From Branchiostoma floridae (taxonomy: Eukaryota > Chordata > Leptocardii > Amphioxiformes > Branchiostomatidae): a DNA stretch of 60,000 bases. Both the position numbers and the translations under genes were made by a program. The notes beneath the pieces were generated by a model. It did not search any database, was not told where the DNA came from, and worked only from the letters and a program-made list of their open reading frames with translations. The stretch lies in NCBI RefSeq assembly GCF_000003815.2, contig NC_049991.1, forward strand, positions 7,599,703 through 7,659,702, in the 5' to 3' direction. Of the stretch, positions 1 to 10,665 are shown piece after piece (within the stretch, counting starts at the first letter, position 1; each line of letters begins with the position of its first letter).

Positions 1-84
1 TTTGTCATACTTAAACGTTCTGCATGATATTCACACTTTAAAGTCAAATTCAGTTTAGAACGCTCCAACACATACAACGTACTG

Positions 85-115
<31 letters not shown>
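85..115. repeat. (CAT)n microsatellite
   Basis: About ten uninterrupted CAT units. Confidence 0.95.
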
Positions 116-192
116 GGTCGACGTGATCAAACATGTTCGCACATTCAGTGAGATGCCTTTAATTAATCAACCTCAGTAAGACCAACGCAAAA

Positions 193-405
193 TACTGTAA
201 ATGCATTTAAGTTCGCGGGGATTTAATTTCGCAGTATTACGGGAAAAAGGACTTTCCGCGGTGGTTTAAATTCGCGGTAGCACCATGCACTGTAGTCATT
301 TCTGCCATGGAAAAAATGTTCGCGGTGATTTTAAATTCACGGAGAAGTGGCCTCCGCTAAAACCGCGAACACAAAACCACGGCGAACAATTCTGCATTTA
401 CAGTA
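193..405. mobile_element. MITE with TACTGTAAAT-type termini
   Basis: The left end reads TACTGTAAATGCA and the right end is its exact reverse complement, TGCATTTACAGTA. Between them are several TTCGCGG / CCGCGAA motifs in opposite orientation, so the whole element is nearly palindromic. No coding capacity. Related elements sharing the TACTGTAAAT end lie at 43781-43982 and, degraded, at 16383-16594 and about 11631-11700. Confidence 0.75.
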
Positions 406-471
406 TGTTATGTCACGATTGACAGAAGAACATGTGACTCCTTGTGACCTCGCGCTCGTCAAACAAACAGC

Positions 472-558
472 AAGATAACATATGATTAAACCTTGATTAG
501 ACTGGACAGTTTCACGTGTCTTTATCCCTTATGCCACCTGTTGCACTGAGATTCCAAC
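472..558 (+). promoter_or_regulatory. Proximal promoter of first ApoD-like gene
   Basis: AAGATAAC (472-479, GATA-like) and TTCACGTGTC (E-box CACGTG at 513-518, 46 bp before the ATG) both recur upstream of the second lipocalin gene at 3024-3031 and 3053-3058. Conservation between the paralogous promoters, in diverged surroundings, suggests function (inference). Confidence 0.45.
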
Positions 559-2191
559 ATGGCGCTCTCCCCCCTACTCCCGTTAGCTGTGGCTCTCCTG
601 TCGGTAACCTACGTGGAAGGACAGGTGATAGGTCCGGGGAAATGTCCTGAAGTAAAGGTGCAAGAAAACTTTGACATCAAACAGGTAAGGAGGCGAACTT
701 CCTCTATCTTTTTATGGTCCATTTTTATTGTGACAATGGTCCATTTCCAATCAGTCCACAGTTTCGTATCTATTGATATGTGTTCGGCAATGATGCAGTA
801 TCAAAGTTTTAAATTATTATATGGCTTACATAAAAAAAAACAGTGGTTTTATATATTAAATCTGCTTTATTCTGTTAAAATTACAAACGCACTGTTATCG
901 CAGTGTTTGCAAAGATTATGAACTCCGAATATGAATAACAGCGGCTGTGATTGCGACATTTCAAAGTAAGATCTGGCCTTCGAAAAGGGTAATTACTTAA
1001 TGACCTCGAATATTATTACCTCGGCTATTTTACATAATAATGGCCAAAGGTCCTTCAGATCTATTTGTATATGTATCAGATTGAACTGATTCATGGAAAA
1101 GCAGGGTAACCAATATGTTGGGTGTGACTTAACAACATTACAATTTTTCTCCTGTACGTAACCATCGTAGTACTATATATACAGAGTTTAAGATATTGTC
1201 ACTTTATGGCTTCAGTACCTTGGTATATGGCACGAGATACAGAAGTTTGTGTCGATTTTCGAGGAGGGAAAATGTCTCCGGGCCAACTACACACTGAAAC
1301 CAGACGGGCACGTCATAGTCGACAACCAGGAAAATGTGTGAGTAGTCATCATCAGTGCACATGTTTCTGTCACGTCATTGATACTGTGCACTTTTACGTG
1401 ACGTCAGAGTCTCCGCGCAAGAACTAGAAAACACCAGGGATTGTCAGACCCACATTTGTATTTGTATAGTGTCATGATAGGGGAAAAAGTACATAGTATT
1501 CAAATTTACCTATAGGTTTAACCATCCAATATGGCGGATAACGATTACGTCATAGTCACGTGGGTGTAAACAAACTATACGAAGAACAGTGACCATTTCG
1601 TGTACAGCATATTTGAAAAATTTCATCCCTCTATTTTTTTCTGTATAGGAATGGCGAAATAAAGAGAGCGATCGGTGATGGCTACATCCCCAACCCCACT
1701 GAGGCGGCAAAACTCGCCGTTCGTTTTTATAGCTGTAAGTATTTTGTTCGTTTCCTTGTTTCGTTTGTTTATTTGTTTTGTTCTGCTTTGTTTGTTTGTT
1801 TGCTTGTTTGTTTTTTGTAAGTCTTAAATGAAACATTGTACCTAAGATGCATTATTTTACAAAATCATATGGGTCAAGTCCGTTATGATGTACCGTTGGG
1901 TTTTATCTTTTCTTTTGTCAAAATTAACGTAATATTTGTTGTTTTTTCTCCACCTTCACAGTTGCACCTTACTCGCCATACTGGGTTCTGAAGACAGACT
2001 ACAAGACTTACACACTGATCTGGTCCTGTATCGATCTTCTGAACCTGAGCAACGCCCAGTTCGCGTGGATTCTCGCGAGAGAACACGAGCTCGACCAGGC
2101 TACGGTGGACGAGCTGCACAAGGTGGCGACCGGATACGGAATAGACGTCAGCCACTTCTTGATCACCGATCAAACCGGATGTGGCTCCTGA
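559..2191 (+). CDS. Apolipoprotein D-like lipocalin, copy 1
   Basis: A secreted lipocalin of 187 residues, likely a carrier of small hydrophobic ligands. Four exons by GT-AG: 559-684, 1216-1337, 1649-1734 and 1962-2191. Exon 1 encodes a signal peptide (about residues 1-21, ending VEGQ) and the first cysteine. Exon 2 carries the lipocalin G-x-W motif, as YLGIWHEI, and NYTLKPDGHV. Exon 4 carries YWVLKTDYKTY, AWILAREHE and the final TDQTGCGS, all typical of ApoD. Lengths and phases match copy 2 exon for exon, except that exon 2 is one codon shorter. Odd point: the residue after the conserved Trp is His (WHE), where copy 2 and most ApoD proteins have Tyr (WYE). A polyadenylation signal lies at 2385-2390. 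The frame is intact, so I read it as functional. The exact ligand is unknown. Confidence 0.88.
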
Positions 2192-2384
2192 AAAGACCTT
2201 TTCTTAAAAGAGAATGCATCTTCGAGACAGTTAATCTAAATAAGACTTGACAATGTAACCAAAATATGCCAATATCACCAGACATTACACAATGTCTTTC
2301 TATGTTTACGATGCGTCATTGTCGAAAAAGGAACATGTACACTGCATTGACGGTGTGTGAATTTTCAATTCATTTGACATTTCA

Positions 2385-2390
2385 AATAAA
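2385..2390 (+). terminator. AATAAA polyadenylation signal, lipocalin copy 1
   Basis: Canonical hexamer about 195 bp after the stop codon. Confidence 0.5.
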
Positions 2391-3023
2391 TGTATAAAGT
2401 TAAACGATTGTGTCTGAACAGCCTGATGACTATGTGATTTTCTTCCATACTTTTATATATCGATAAATTCGAAAAAATCATCAGTGAGGTCGGGACTTTT
2501 ACCTTCTGGCAGGCTTTACCTACCTTATAACGTATTTGATTTAATTCAATTTTAAAAAGGGACACAAGTTTCATAATCAGTTATGTATTTATCAAATTTT
2601 AGACAGTGAATATCATACTGTACCATCCAGCCTACTTGTCTGAATAGCAAAATCAAACATAGTAATTGTGCAGAAATAACGCGGCAAAGGCAACACTATT
2701 GACAGGTAAATAACAAACTGAAATTAGATGCAGTAATACATATTTGAACATACGAATCGCATTTTCCGAGATGCTTTTACTGTTCCCCATCTTCATAGCA
2801 AGAATTCTAATTTTGAACACACATATGTTAAGTAATATGTTCTTAAGTATAGTTCATACCGTTGCGACATCTTTCGTTACGCAAGGGGTAAAGGTTTGGA
2901 CTCCTTTGATTTAATTACAAAATGTTTGCCACCAAAAGCTTAGTAGTTAACAAAATCACGTAGTGTAACGATTGGCTTATCGATGAATGACCTACCTCTA
3001 GCCCAGAGGCGAGCAAACATACC

Positions 3024-3101
3024 AAGATAACGTGGTTAGAACCTATCATATTCACGTGTCTCCTTCAGCTGTAACACAACCTGTACAAGTCAGACTCCAA
3101 C
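3024..3101 (+). promoter_or_regulatory. Proximal promoter of second ApoD-like gene
   Basis: AAGATAAC (3024-3031) and TTCACGTGTC (E-box 3053-3058, 49 bp before the ATG) match the copy 1 promoter in order and in spacing to the ATG. Confidence 0.45.
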
Positions 3102-6100
3102 ATGGCGCTCTCCCTCCTACTCCCGTTAGCTGTAGCTCTACTGTCGGTAACCTACGTGGAAGGACAGGTACCGGGCTTCGGGAAATGTCCCACCGTGAAC
3201 GTGCAACAAAACTTCGACATTCACCCGGTAAGAGTTGCTGTATATTTTCTTTTTCACATGTTTTCCATGCGTTCTTTTTCACATGTTGAGACAAGGACAG
3301 CAGCTATTTTTAAGTAAAGAAGTACGATTTCTTAGACCGATGCTTTCCGCTTTGTATTAATACATTGTTTGTAACATATACTTAATTAAAAACTTACTAA
3401 TAAATGGTTTATCGGTATGGATGGAAAAATTCAATCGTATAAAACGTCTTGGCAGATTTTTAATTTGTATATCAGCTATTGGGGGCGAAATCTCAGCAGA
3501 TTAAAATACATGGCGAAAAATGTTAAAAAGGAAAAAAGAAAGAAAACTTATGTTAATATTCAGGGAGTGTTCTTATTGTTTTCAGTCATTGACTTATCAA
3601 TCTTAAGGGAATTCAAACGATATAGATTTCTGACAGAAAAAATTGTTGTGTATCGCAATGCTGCATGTGCGCGTGACTGTGATCGTATGGAGTGAATTTT
3701 GAATTGCGTGAATTGGCCCAGGAAATATACGTTTTCGGCTTCCTTCAACAAAACTTATTTCTTTAACAAATAATATTGCACGTGAAATTTAAAAAAAGGG
3801 AAATGGGCTCATTTAAAAAAAATGTAATTCCTACTACTACGACATTTTTTCTTTCTTAATGACCTATTTAGACAGTCCGACGGGGCAAAGTACATGAGAT
3901 ATCCGTATCATGTAAACTGCTTGTGGGAGGGGCGTCGACTCATATCTTGTGTTGCGAGTACATGGTACATGTCACATCACGTTGTGCTTCGCGTGATTCA
4001 CTAATTCTTGAATGTCCTTATAGTTGATATCAGTAGCAGCCCTATTAGATCCCGGTTCAATCTTTGGCTAGGTTATCTCTGTTGGGGCTGCACCCGTCTT
4101 TCGGAAGGGACGTTAAGTGTACGTGTAGGTTCTATATTAGAGGCATAGCATGTTAAATGGGAAGGTCAATAAAAGCGACCGCTCCCTATAAACGGATATA
4201 TTCTGCTACTGTAAGAGCAAGGAACGTTGCTGTATGTGCCACTAGCTACAAGAGTGGGAAAAAACGAAAAATACGAGGGGCATTCAATAAGTAATGCCCC
4301 TGACCCACTTCCAGTTGTCTGATCTAGATGAAATTTTGCATGTGTAATGAGTCATATCTCTATGGGTTATGTTGCTCTGAACAGCAAAAAACAGCTCTGA
4401 ACTAATTGTGGTTACTGATTTACTGGTGTTTGAACTGAGTCAGGTGTGAAATGGACCAGGTGTGAAATGGAGCAAGTTGAGTGTCGCGCAGTGATCCGGT
4501 TTTTGTATTTGAAAGGACGCACACCAAAGGGGACTTTTGATGAAATGAAAAAAACTTATGGTGATGATGCCCCATCATATGACCTTGTAAAACGCTGGCA
4601 TCCTGAATTCAAACAAGGTCGGAAGTCTGTGGAAACAGCTCCCAGACCTGGTCGTCCCTCTTCTGCCATTGATGAGGCATCTGTCGGAGGACCAACCTGG
4701 GATGTCCTACAAGAACGGTGTCCAGAGCTACATCAAATGATGGGAGAAATGCAAAACTCTGGGTGGTTCCTATGAAGAGAAAGACTAATAACTGTGCCAA
4801 GTTTCATTAATCTCCTGCTATGGGAAATGGGTCAGGGACATTACTTATTGAATGCCCCTCGTATATATAAAGACCAAACAATACCTTCCTGAAAAAGGAG
4901 GTAACAATACATCCCTGAAAACGTAGATAGAAAATCACGTTGTATGTCCTCGTGATTGATTATCTTCTCAGTTTACCCTGCAAATTTGTTTCGTTTGCTA
5001 CTTCTTTACTCAGCCTGATCTTGTTTGCTCTTTCTGATTTATTTAAAATCATATGTTACATATTTCTGTAATGTTAGCTTTTTTAAGAGCGTACCATAAT
5101 CAATTAACATTTCAATGAAATTGTGTATCTCACTACTCCCTGTTCAAACTTTTCTCATTTTACAATGTGTTAGGTGAATAAATGACATGTTGTATTAATT
5201 CTGACTGTTATTTCAGTACATGGGTTCGTGGTACGAAATAGAGAAGTTCCCAGCAGCCTTCGAGTCGGGTAAATGTGTTCGGGCCAACTACACACTACAG
5301 TCTAACGGACATGTGATAGTCGATAATGAGGGCACATTGGCGTAAGTAGTCATTCTTGGCACAATTTCTGATATTTTGATAAGCATTTTTTCGCGGTAAT
5401 AGTCGTTGTATCTTTTGTATATACCACATCATCACCTCTCTTTATTTGTCATTCAATTACTTGAGGCCGCAGCAAGTTACGGATAACGTCCTCTGTAGAC
5501 TGCAAAAATAATGTGATAGAGGAAGATTTTTTTTCGTCATGTTGACCTTCCAAATGAAGAAAAAATTATGTTTTTTATTCTGAAATCAGGCGAAAATTAA
5601 TGAGCGCCTGATACCATCCATAAAATTTACTTGCTGTGGTCTTAGACAGATTCGATTACTAGTATGTTAAGTGTACATTTCTAAGCCTCGAAGAGAATTG
5701 TTCTTGAACCAACACTGGATTTTAGTATTTTAGTGTAATTTTTCTCTGTGTAAGACTCTAAGACATAACCCCATCTTTCTTGATTTTTCAGAAACGGAAA
5801 TATAGACAAAAGGATTGGTGATCTGTACAACCCTGACCCAAAGTTTCCTTCTAAGCTGGCCGTACGCTTTGCTAGCGGTAAGTACATGTATTACTTTTGA
5901 TATTGCAATTTTGCTCTTCACCGCTAGATGGCAATGCGTGACTGAGAACCTAGTACTAAACGTGACCGAGTCTAACACAGACTGCCCGCCACCCACTAGT
6001 CTCTACTAATGACGAATAGGGGTGGGAACAGGAAATTTCGATACAGGTACGGTTCAGGTCCGGACCTAAACCTGGACCTAACTGTCTGTGAAAACTTGTG

Positions 6101-6696
6101 AGTGGGCGATACTCAAAACAATGGTCCATTTTGCTACAAAGGAATCTGTTCGATCAAAGACGTTATAGAACCTTCTTGGTTTGATGGAGTATCCGACAGT
6201 TACTGGCGTTTTAAAATCCCATTTTCATGTAAAGCACTATGCTTCTGTTAACTTAGCAGAAACTATCAACTCCTCTCTACTTCGCTGCTTGTTATTTTTG
6301 GTACTGGTAAGACAAACATTGAAAGCCCCAGGTGACCGCCTGCCGGTATGATCTGTTCACTTGTAATCTGTCCAAAATCCGGTCCACTCATTTTCTTAGG
6401 TCTGTTTTTCTGGACCGTTCCACCGGTATCCACCCCTAGTGACGAATACTTCTTTAACTCCCACAGCTGCCCCGTATGGAGCCTACTGGGTTCTGAAGAC
6501 AGACTACAAGACCTACACCCTCATCTGGTCCTGTTCTGAAGTACTGGGATTGGGTAACGTCCAGTTCATGTGGATTCTCGCGAGAGAGCACGAGATCGAC
6601 CCAGCCCTGAAGGCCGACCTTCACAAGCTCGCCACCGGATACGGAATTGACGTCAGTCACATGACAACTACCGACCAATCGGGTTGCGCCAACTGA
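3102..6696 (+). CDS. Apolipoprotein D-like lipocalin, copy 2
   Basis: A secreted lipocalin of 188 residues. Exons 3102-3227, 5217-5341, 5792-5877 and 6467-6696, with intron phases 0, 2 and 1 as in copy 1. The signal peptide (residues 1-21) is nearly identical to copy 1. Exon 2 has the canonical YMGSWYEIEKF motif. Exon 3 encodes NGNIDKRIGDLYNP. Exon 4 has YWVLKTDYKTYTLIWSC, MWILAREHEID and the terminal TDQSGCAN, closely resembling vertebrate ApoD C-termini. Intron 1 has grown to about 2 kb around a mariner remnant, and intron 3 holds a hAT-like MITE. It is a head-to-tail tandem duplicate of the gene 2.5 kb upstream. Confidence 0.92.
4030..4255. repeat. Possible SINE-like repeat
   Basis: Contains GGTTCAATC, resembling a pol III B box, followed by a TTTCGGAAGGGACGTTAA block of a kind I associate with dispersed repeats in marine invertebrates. 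No A box or target duplication was established, so this is tentative. Confidence 0.25.
4274..4861 (+). mobile_element. Deleted mariner-family transposon
   Basis: Terminal inverted repeats of about 34 bp (start CGAGGGGCATTCAATAAG, end as reverse complement, one mismatch) are flanked by TA on both sides (4272-4273 and 4862-4863), the usual Tc1/mariner target duplication. An open frame at 4446-4775 encodes only the N-terminal helix-turn-helix part of a mariner transposase: IRFLYLKGRTPKGTFDEM, YGDDAPSYDLVKRW and PRPGRPSS. After this the frame departs from the family and stops, so the DDD catalytic domain is deleted and the element cannot move by itself. It lies in intron 1 of lipocalin copy 2. 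Confidence 0.88.
6017..6438. mobile_element. hAT-like MITE in lipocalin intron 3
   Basis: Ends are TAGGGGTGGG and CCACCCCTA. The flanking 8-mers are ATGACGAA (6009-6016) and GTGACGAA (6439-6446), 7 of 8 identical, as for a hAT 8-bp duplication. The interior is the reverse-complement relative of the element at 50452-50884: both have the GGTCCGGACCT-type block and a CTGGCGTTTTAAAAT block. Confidence 0.75.
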
Positions 6697-6876
6697 ACAT
6701 TCTTGCCATACTAAAATAACTAAACGTTGGCAGCAAAATAGGTCCAAAAATATTCTTTTCATGTCATTTTCAACACTGCTGCTTCCATACTAGTGGCTTT
6801 GGATGATATTTTGAATATTATCTATTATAACAACAACCAATGCAACAAGGTGTTATTATTTTGTGTATGAATGAAT

Positions 6877-6882
6877 AATAAA
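6877..6882 (+). terminator. AATAAA polyadenylation signal, lipocalin copy 2
   Basis: Canonical hexamer about 180 bp after the stop. Confidence 0.5.
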
Positions 6883-7391
6883 ACAACACAAAGTGAATCT
6901 ACTATACTTGTTCTTTTTATTACAACATGTCAAAATCTGAATGCATTGAACAACTGAAATACAGTACAAATGGTTATACTTTCGACGGCCAGCAGGTAGC
7001 CAATTCGGCCATACAATTTTTCCTTCTGAAGATTACTTTTTTGTTTTAACAAAAATCAATTTACCTAGAAGGAAAAATTCCTCGTTAATTTGATGAAATA
7101 AACATGTACCAACACTCTCCCCAACAAAGCAAAAGAGTAACAAAGCTAAAAAGAAAGGTTACTTTAACCGAAACAATGTACATCTGATTAAGTGTTTTTC
7201 AACTTCAAAGTATACGCAAAAGCCTATTCGTTAACACTTAAAAAATAGATATTGTAAAACATTAAAACAAGCAATATAGTTGGACTTATCAGATCTAAGT
7301 TTACATATGACGTTATAGAAAGACAAAAAAATCGAAATAGATGTACATAACTGTATCATTGTAAAATAAATTTAATTATATAGTGTACTTT

Positions 7392-7397
7392 TTTATT
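7392..7397 (-). terminator. AATAAA (minus strand) for the 7.4-10.7 kb gene
   Basis: TTTATT on + about 37 bp past the stop codon. A second candidate lies at 6916-6921. Confidence 0.35.
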
Positions 7398-7433
7398 CTA
7401 GTATATGCAAAATCATTTGGAAGTAAATGCACT

Positions 7434-10400
7434 TTACACTAACACACCTTGATCATTTAGTGAAGAGTCTAACAACAATTTCTGACCTTCCATTTTTCTT
7501 GTTGACTGTCCAACAGTTCGCCTTTTTTCAACACGTTCCAATGCCAAACCTGGTCCTGTCCTTGGTGCTGATTGGTACCCACTACACACATCACGTCTTC
7601 TCAATTCTGGGCAAGAAACTGTCCGAGACACACTCTTCAAGACTTCTTCATTTTTAAGACTGTCTTTCCAACGTCCGTTCGTGGTGTTAACGTTCGATGA
7701 GCTGGGCATTTCAAGTGCTTTATGACTTTCAACCGTATTTCGCGAGGTTGTTTGGGGGGTATTTGTGCTTGTTGGTTGCTTGGTTACGCATGCGAGACCG
7801 AAGGATTTGGATACGGAAGGTCGCTGAAATGACTCTCTGTGAGCCCATGTATGCGGACGGTTTGCCCGACCGTTAGATTTTGAAAAACGCGGATTGATAC
7901 GAGACATGAATCCTGTTTTAGACCCCTGCGTTGTCTTCTCGTTGTCGCGTTTTCTTGGTGTGTTCATTGTTGCGAAAGGAGTAGCATTTGTACTTACTTT
8001 TCGAGGGTAAAAGCAGTGAAGTCCGAACGATTTTTCCTCTCGTTTCGCTGCTTTGAATTTGCTATTCAGTGTGCTAACCGGCGTATACACGCCGAATGGA
8101 GACTTATTCCCAATGTTTGTGCTTGCTTGTGACGGTGAAACGTTCTGGCGGGCGTTAGTTGACTCTCTTGCCGGAGGAGTTTGTATATTTTGCCGCTGAC
8201 GAATCGGAATGATGAGCCAAGATGGTCGAGAAGGATTGGAGGGTAACGTGGAAGACGACGACCACGGGCGAATCTTCTGTTGTTGTTTTGGTACAGAAAC
8301 GACTGGAACAGCAAGACACGGTATTCCCATAACTCGTACTGAATCCGTTTGCTGTGATGTATTTTGTGGCCCGCCCATTCGTCGTAACGTCGTCCAAGAT
8401 ACTCGACAACTCGGCAGTGGATTATCAGATGTTGTTCCCATATTCCCATACCTTACGTATGGGGGAGGATTTACTCCTCTTTGCTCTCCGACTGATTTGG
8501 AATGTCCGCATGGTGGCGCGCCGGCATGCGTCAATTTCTTCTTGCAGTTCTTACTTTTATCGCTAGGCAGCGCTGCTGCACTGTTGAACCGCGAATCCGA
8601 CGAAGACGGGAACAAGGACGTGTACGTGGGACGTATCCACCGTTTCATTCCAGTCAGATCGGACATCTTCTGTCGCTTCTCAACACCATCATTTTCTCCA
8701 TTCCCTAATGGCTTTTTAACGTAGCTTGTACGATCTGTCTCGAGTGGCATCATGTGTTTTTCACGCTCCGATTGTTGAGCCGACCGAATGTTTGCCGAAC
8801 ACTTTACATTTTTCCGGTCCTGTTCAGGCGACCGCAAACACAATGTCAAATCCATGGCGCTGCTGAAAAGCGACCTGCATTCAGTCAGTCTGTGAGGCTG
8901 TTGCCTTGGCAACGATAGATGAGACCGCGCCACATTCTGAGCGGACAGATTGTCGTCTGACTGGAAGCGACGATCTTTTTGGATGTTTTTCAGTTTTCGA
9001 CTTGCTGGAGATTTTGGCATAGGCGTCGAGGATGCTGCAGGTGACTCTAATTCGAGTTTATCAAGCCATTCTTGATAGAGATCCACAACTCTTGACCTGC
9101 CTTGTTGATCACTTATGTGGTCTTTTTGCCCATACGAGTGTATGCCATTCTGTACCCCTCTCTCTGAAGACGAAAAGGTTGCAACTCTCGGTTCAGACTC
9201 AAGTTCGCCTCTTTTTCTGAAAGTTGCATTTTCGAGTCCATCACCTTTAACCGCACTTACATGGGTAAACTTTTGAGAAGGGGGCCCTGTTTCTTCGTCG
9301 TAATCTTCCTGTTTTTGAGAAGAATTAGCGTCTTGAGTTCTAACGCGTGAGATATAAGTCATTGTGCCGTTTGCGTCTGTTTGTGGCTCGCAGTTGTTGC
9401 TCTCTTCTAACAAAGGTTCCACTTCCAAGAGGCTGTCTATACTATAGTCTTTAGAAGTAGAAGTTGAAGTATCTTTCACGGTCTCTTTTGGTAGATACAT
9501 AGGTACGTAGACGAATGGTCTCCTGGCCACAGAAACCACCCTTTCTCCATTAGTCTCTGTTTGAAGGTTTCGTCTTTCAAGGTTCTCCTCTTCCCTGGTC
9601 GGGTCCAATTCAGGATAGCTGTGGTGGTCTTGTTCTTGGTCGACTTGTTCTTCAGCCTTAAAGGTAGGAACACTCTGGTCCTCACTTTTTGAATAGTACG
9701 ACGTGTCCAAGACTGGGCTCTTAACGAGAGACGAGGGTAAATCGTGGACGGAGGTTTGGATCTTGAGACCTTGTACGGTTGGCATGACGTCATGAGCTTG
9801 ACGTCTGCAGCCAGGCGCGTCTTCTTGCTCTTCTAAACAGCAGCTCCACTCCCTCTGGATGGCCCAGGTGTCTCGGGAGTAGTCGTACTGGCCCCAGTGT
9901 TGCCGAAGACCCGAATGACACTCGCTTCGTATCTCGTGCATTCGGAGGATCTCGTGGCATCGCGAACACTGGAACTCTACATACAGGAAACAGATGACAA
10001 TGCCGTCACTAATGCTAGGGCTTAAGTGCAAAATGGAAACATAACAAAACGTCGCAAAATACGCCGAAATTAGGCGCAAAGAACATACACCTTAAGGCAG
10101 GAAAAAAGTATGACTTACATGGATTATCTTTGACATGAATTCTGATAAAGAAAACACACGGTGTTATACACGTTAATTAGGCTTAAGAATGAAGAGGATG
10201 CAGAATGACATTCTCATTAAACTGTCATTTAAACAAAACTTCACCCTCGGTCAACAAATAAGATTGTACAGCAGGTACCGGTGATGTCCTCAATGTTTTC
10301 GTAGGTAGGTGAACGCAAAAAACACACAGACTGCCATGTTCAAGCAAAGTTGCAACGTTTATCCGAGTGATATTTTTTCCTAACAAATTTCCGAAAATAG

Positions 10401-10665
10401 CACAATCGGTTGCTAACGGTGTTTTTTCTTTTCTTTCTGCAAACCTCGGTATTCTAGCGCTTACCAACGTTACACCTTGTTGAAGTACCATCCTTACCAA
10501 GCTATTCAACGTAATCGTTTCTTAACATATTTATGATATTAGTCAACAGATCATTTGAAATACTTAATGCAGGGTTGTTTATATTAGCCATTATTTCTTT
10601 TCATGCAGCATATATTTCCTGATATCTAGTACGAGAATACAACTCTTACCTTGTTGCGAAGCCAT
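7434..10665 (-). CDS. Uncharacterised 859-residue protein with Cys/His-rich N-terminus
   Basis: I do not recognise this protein. The proposed model has three exons: 10650-10665 (ATG, 16 nt), 10119-10141 (23 nt) and 9974-7434 (2541 nt). All splice sites are GT-AG, and the three join into one frame beginning MASQQ. The start of exon 3 holds FQCSRCHEILRMHEIRSECH, then W-S-C-C, G-C and a His, spaced like a compact zinc-binding module (about residues 14-70). This is inference from Cys/His spacing only. The rest is long, low in hydrophobics, rich in Ser, Thr, Arg, Lys and Gln, and has no membrane segment, so it is probably disordered. An open frame would also allow an ATG at 10079, but that leader looks like intron sequence. 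The tiny exons are the weakest part of the model; the large exon is strong. Confidence 0.7.

Larger units (their letters stand above)
1..558. other. Upstream flank of the first lipocalin gene
   Basis: No coding exon is visible here. The stretch holds a CAT trinucleotide run (85-115), a 213-bp MITE (193-405) and the proximal promoter of the first lipocalin gene (about 470-558). Confidence 0.6.
2192..3101. other. Intergenic spacer between the two lipocalin genes
   Basis: AT-rich, with no supported exon. It contains the AATAAA of copy 1 (2385-2390) near its left end and the copy 2 promoter (3024-3101) at its right end. Confidence 0.6.
6697..7433. other. Spacer between convergent genes
   Basis: Between the stop codons of lipocalin copy 2 (+) and the zinc-finger-like gene (-). 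AATAAA on + at 6877-6882. On the minus strand, AATAAA at 7392-7397 and 6916-6921. The two 3' ends may lie within a few tens of bases of each other. Confidence 0.5.

Noticed and set aside
4030-4255. tRNA gene
   Set aside because: Only a B-box-like GGTTCAATC is seen; no cloverleaf or A box could be drawn.
8209-8724. 171-codon + strand open frame
   Set aside because: Lies opposite the strongly supported 2.5-kb minus-strand exon and resembles no family.
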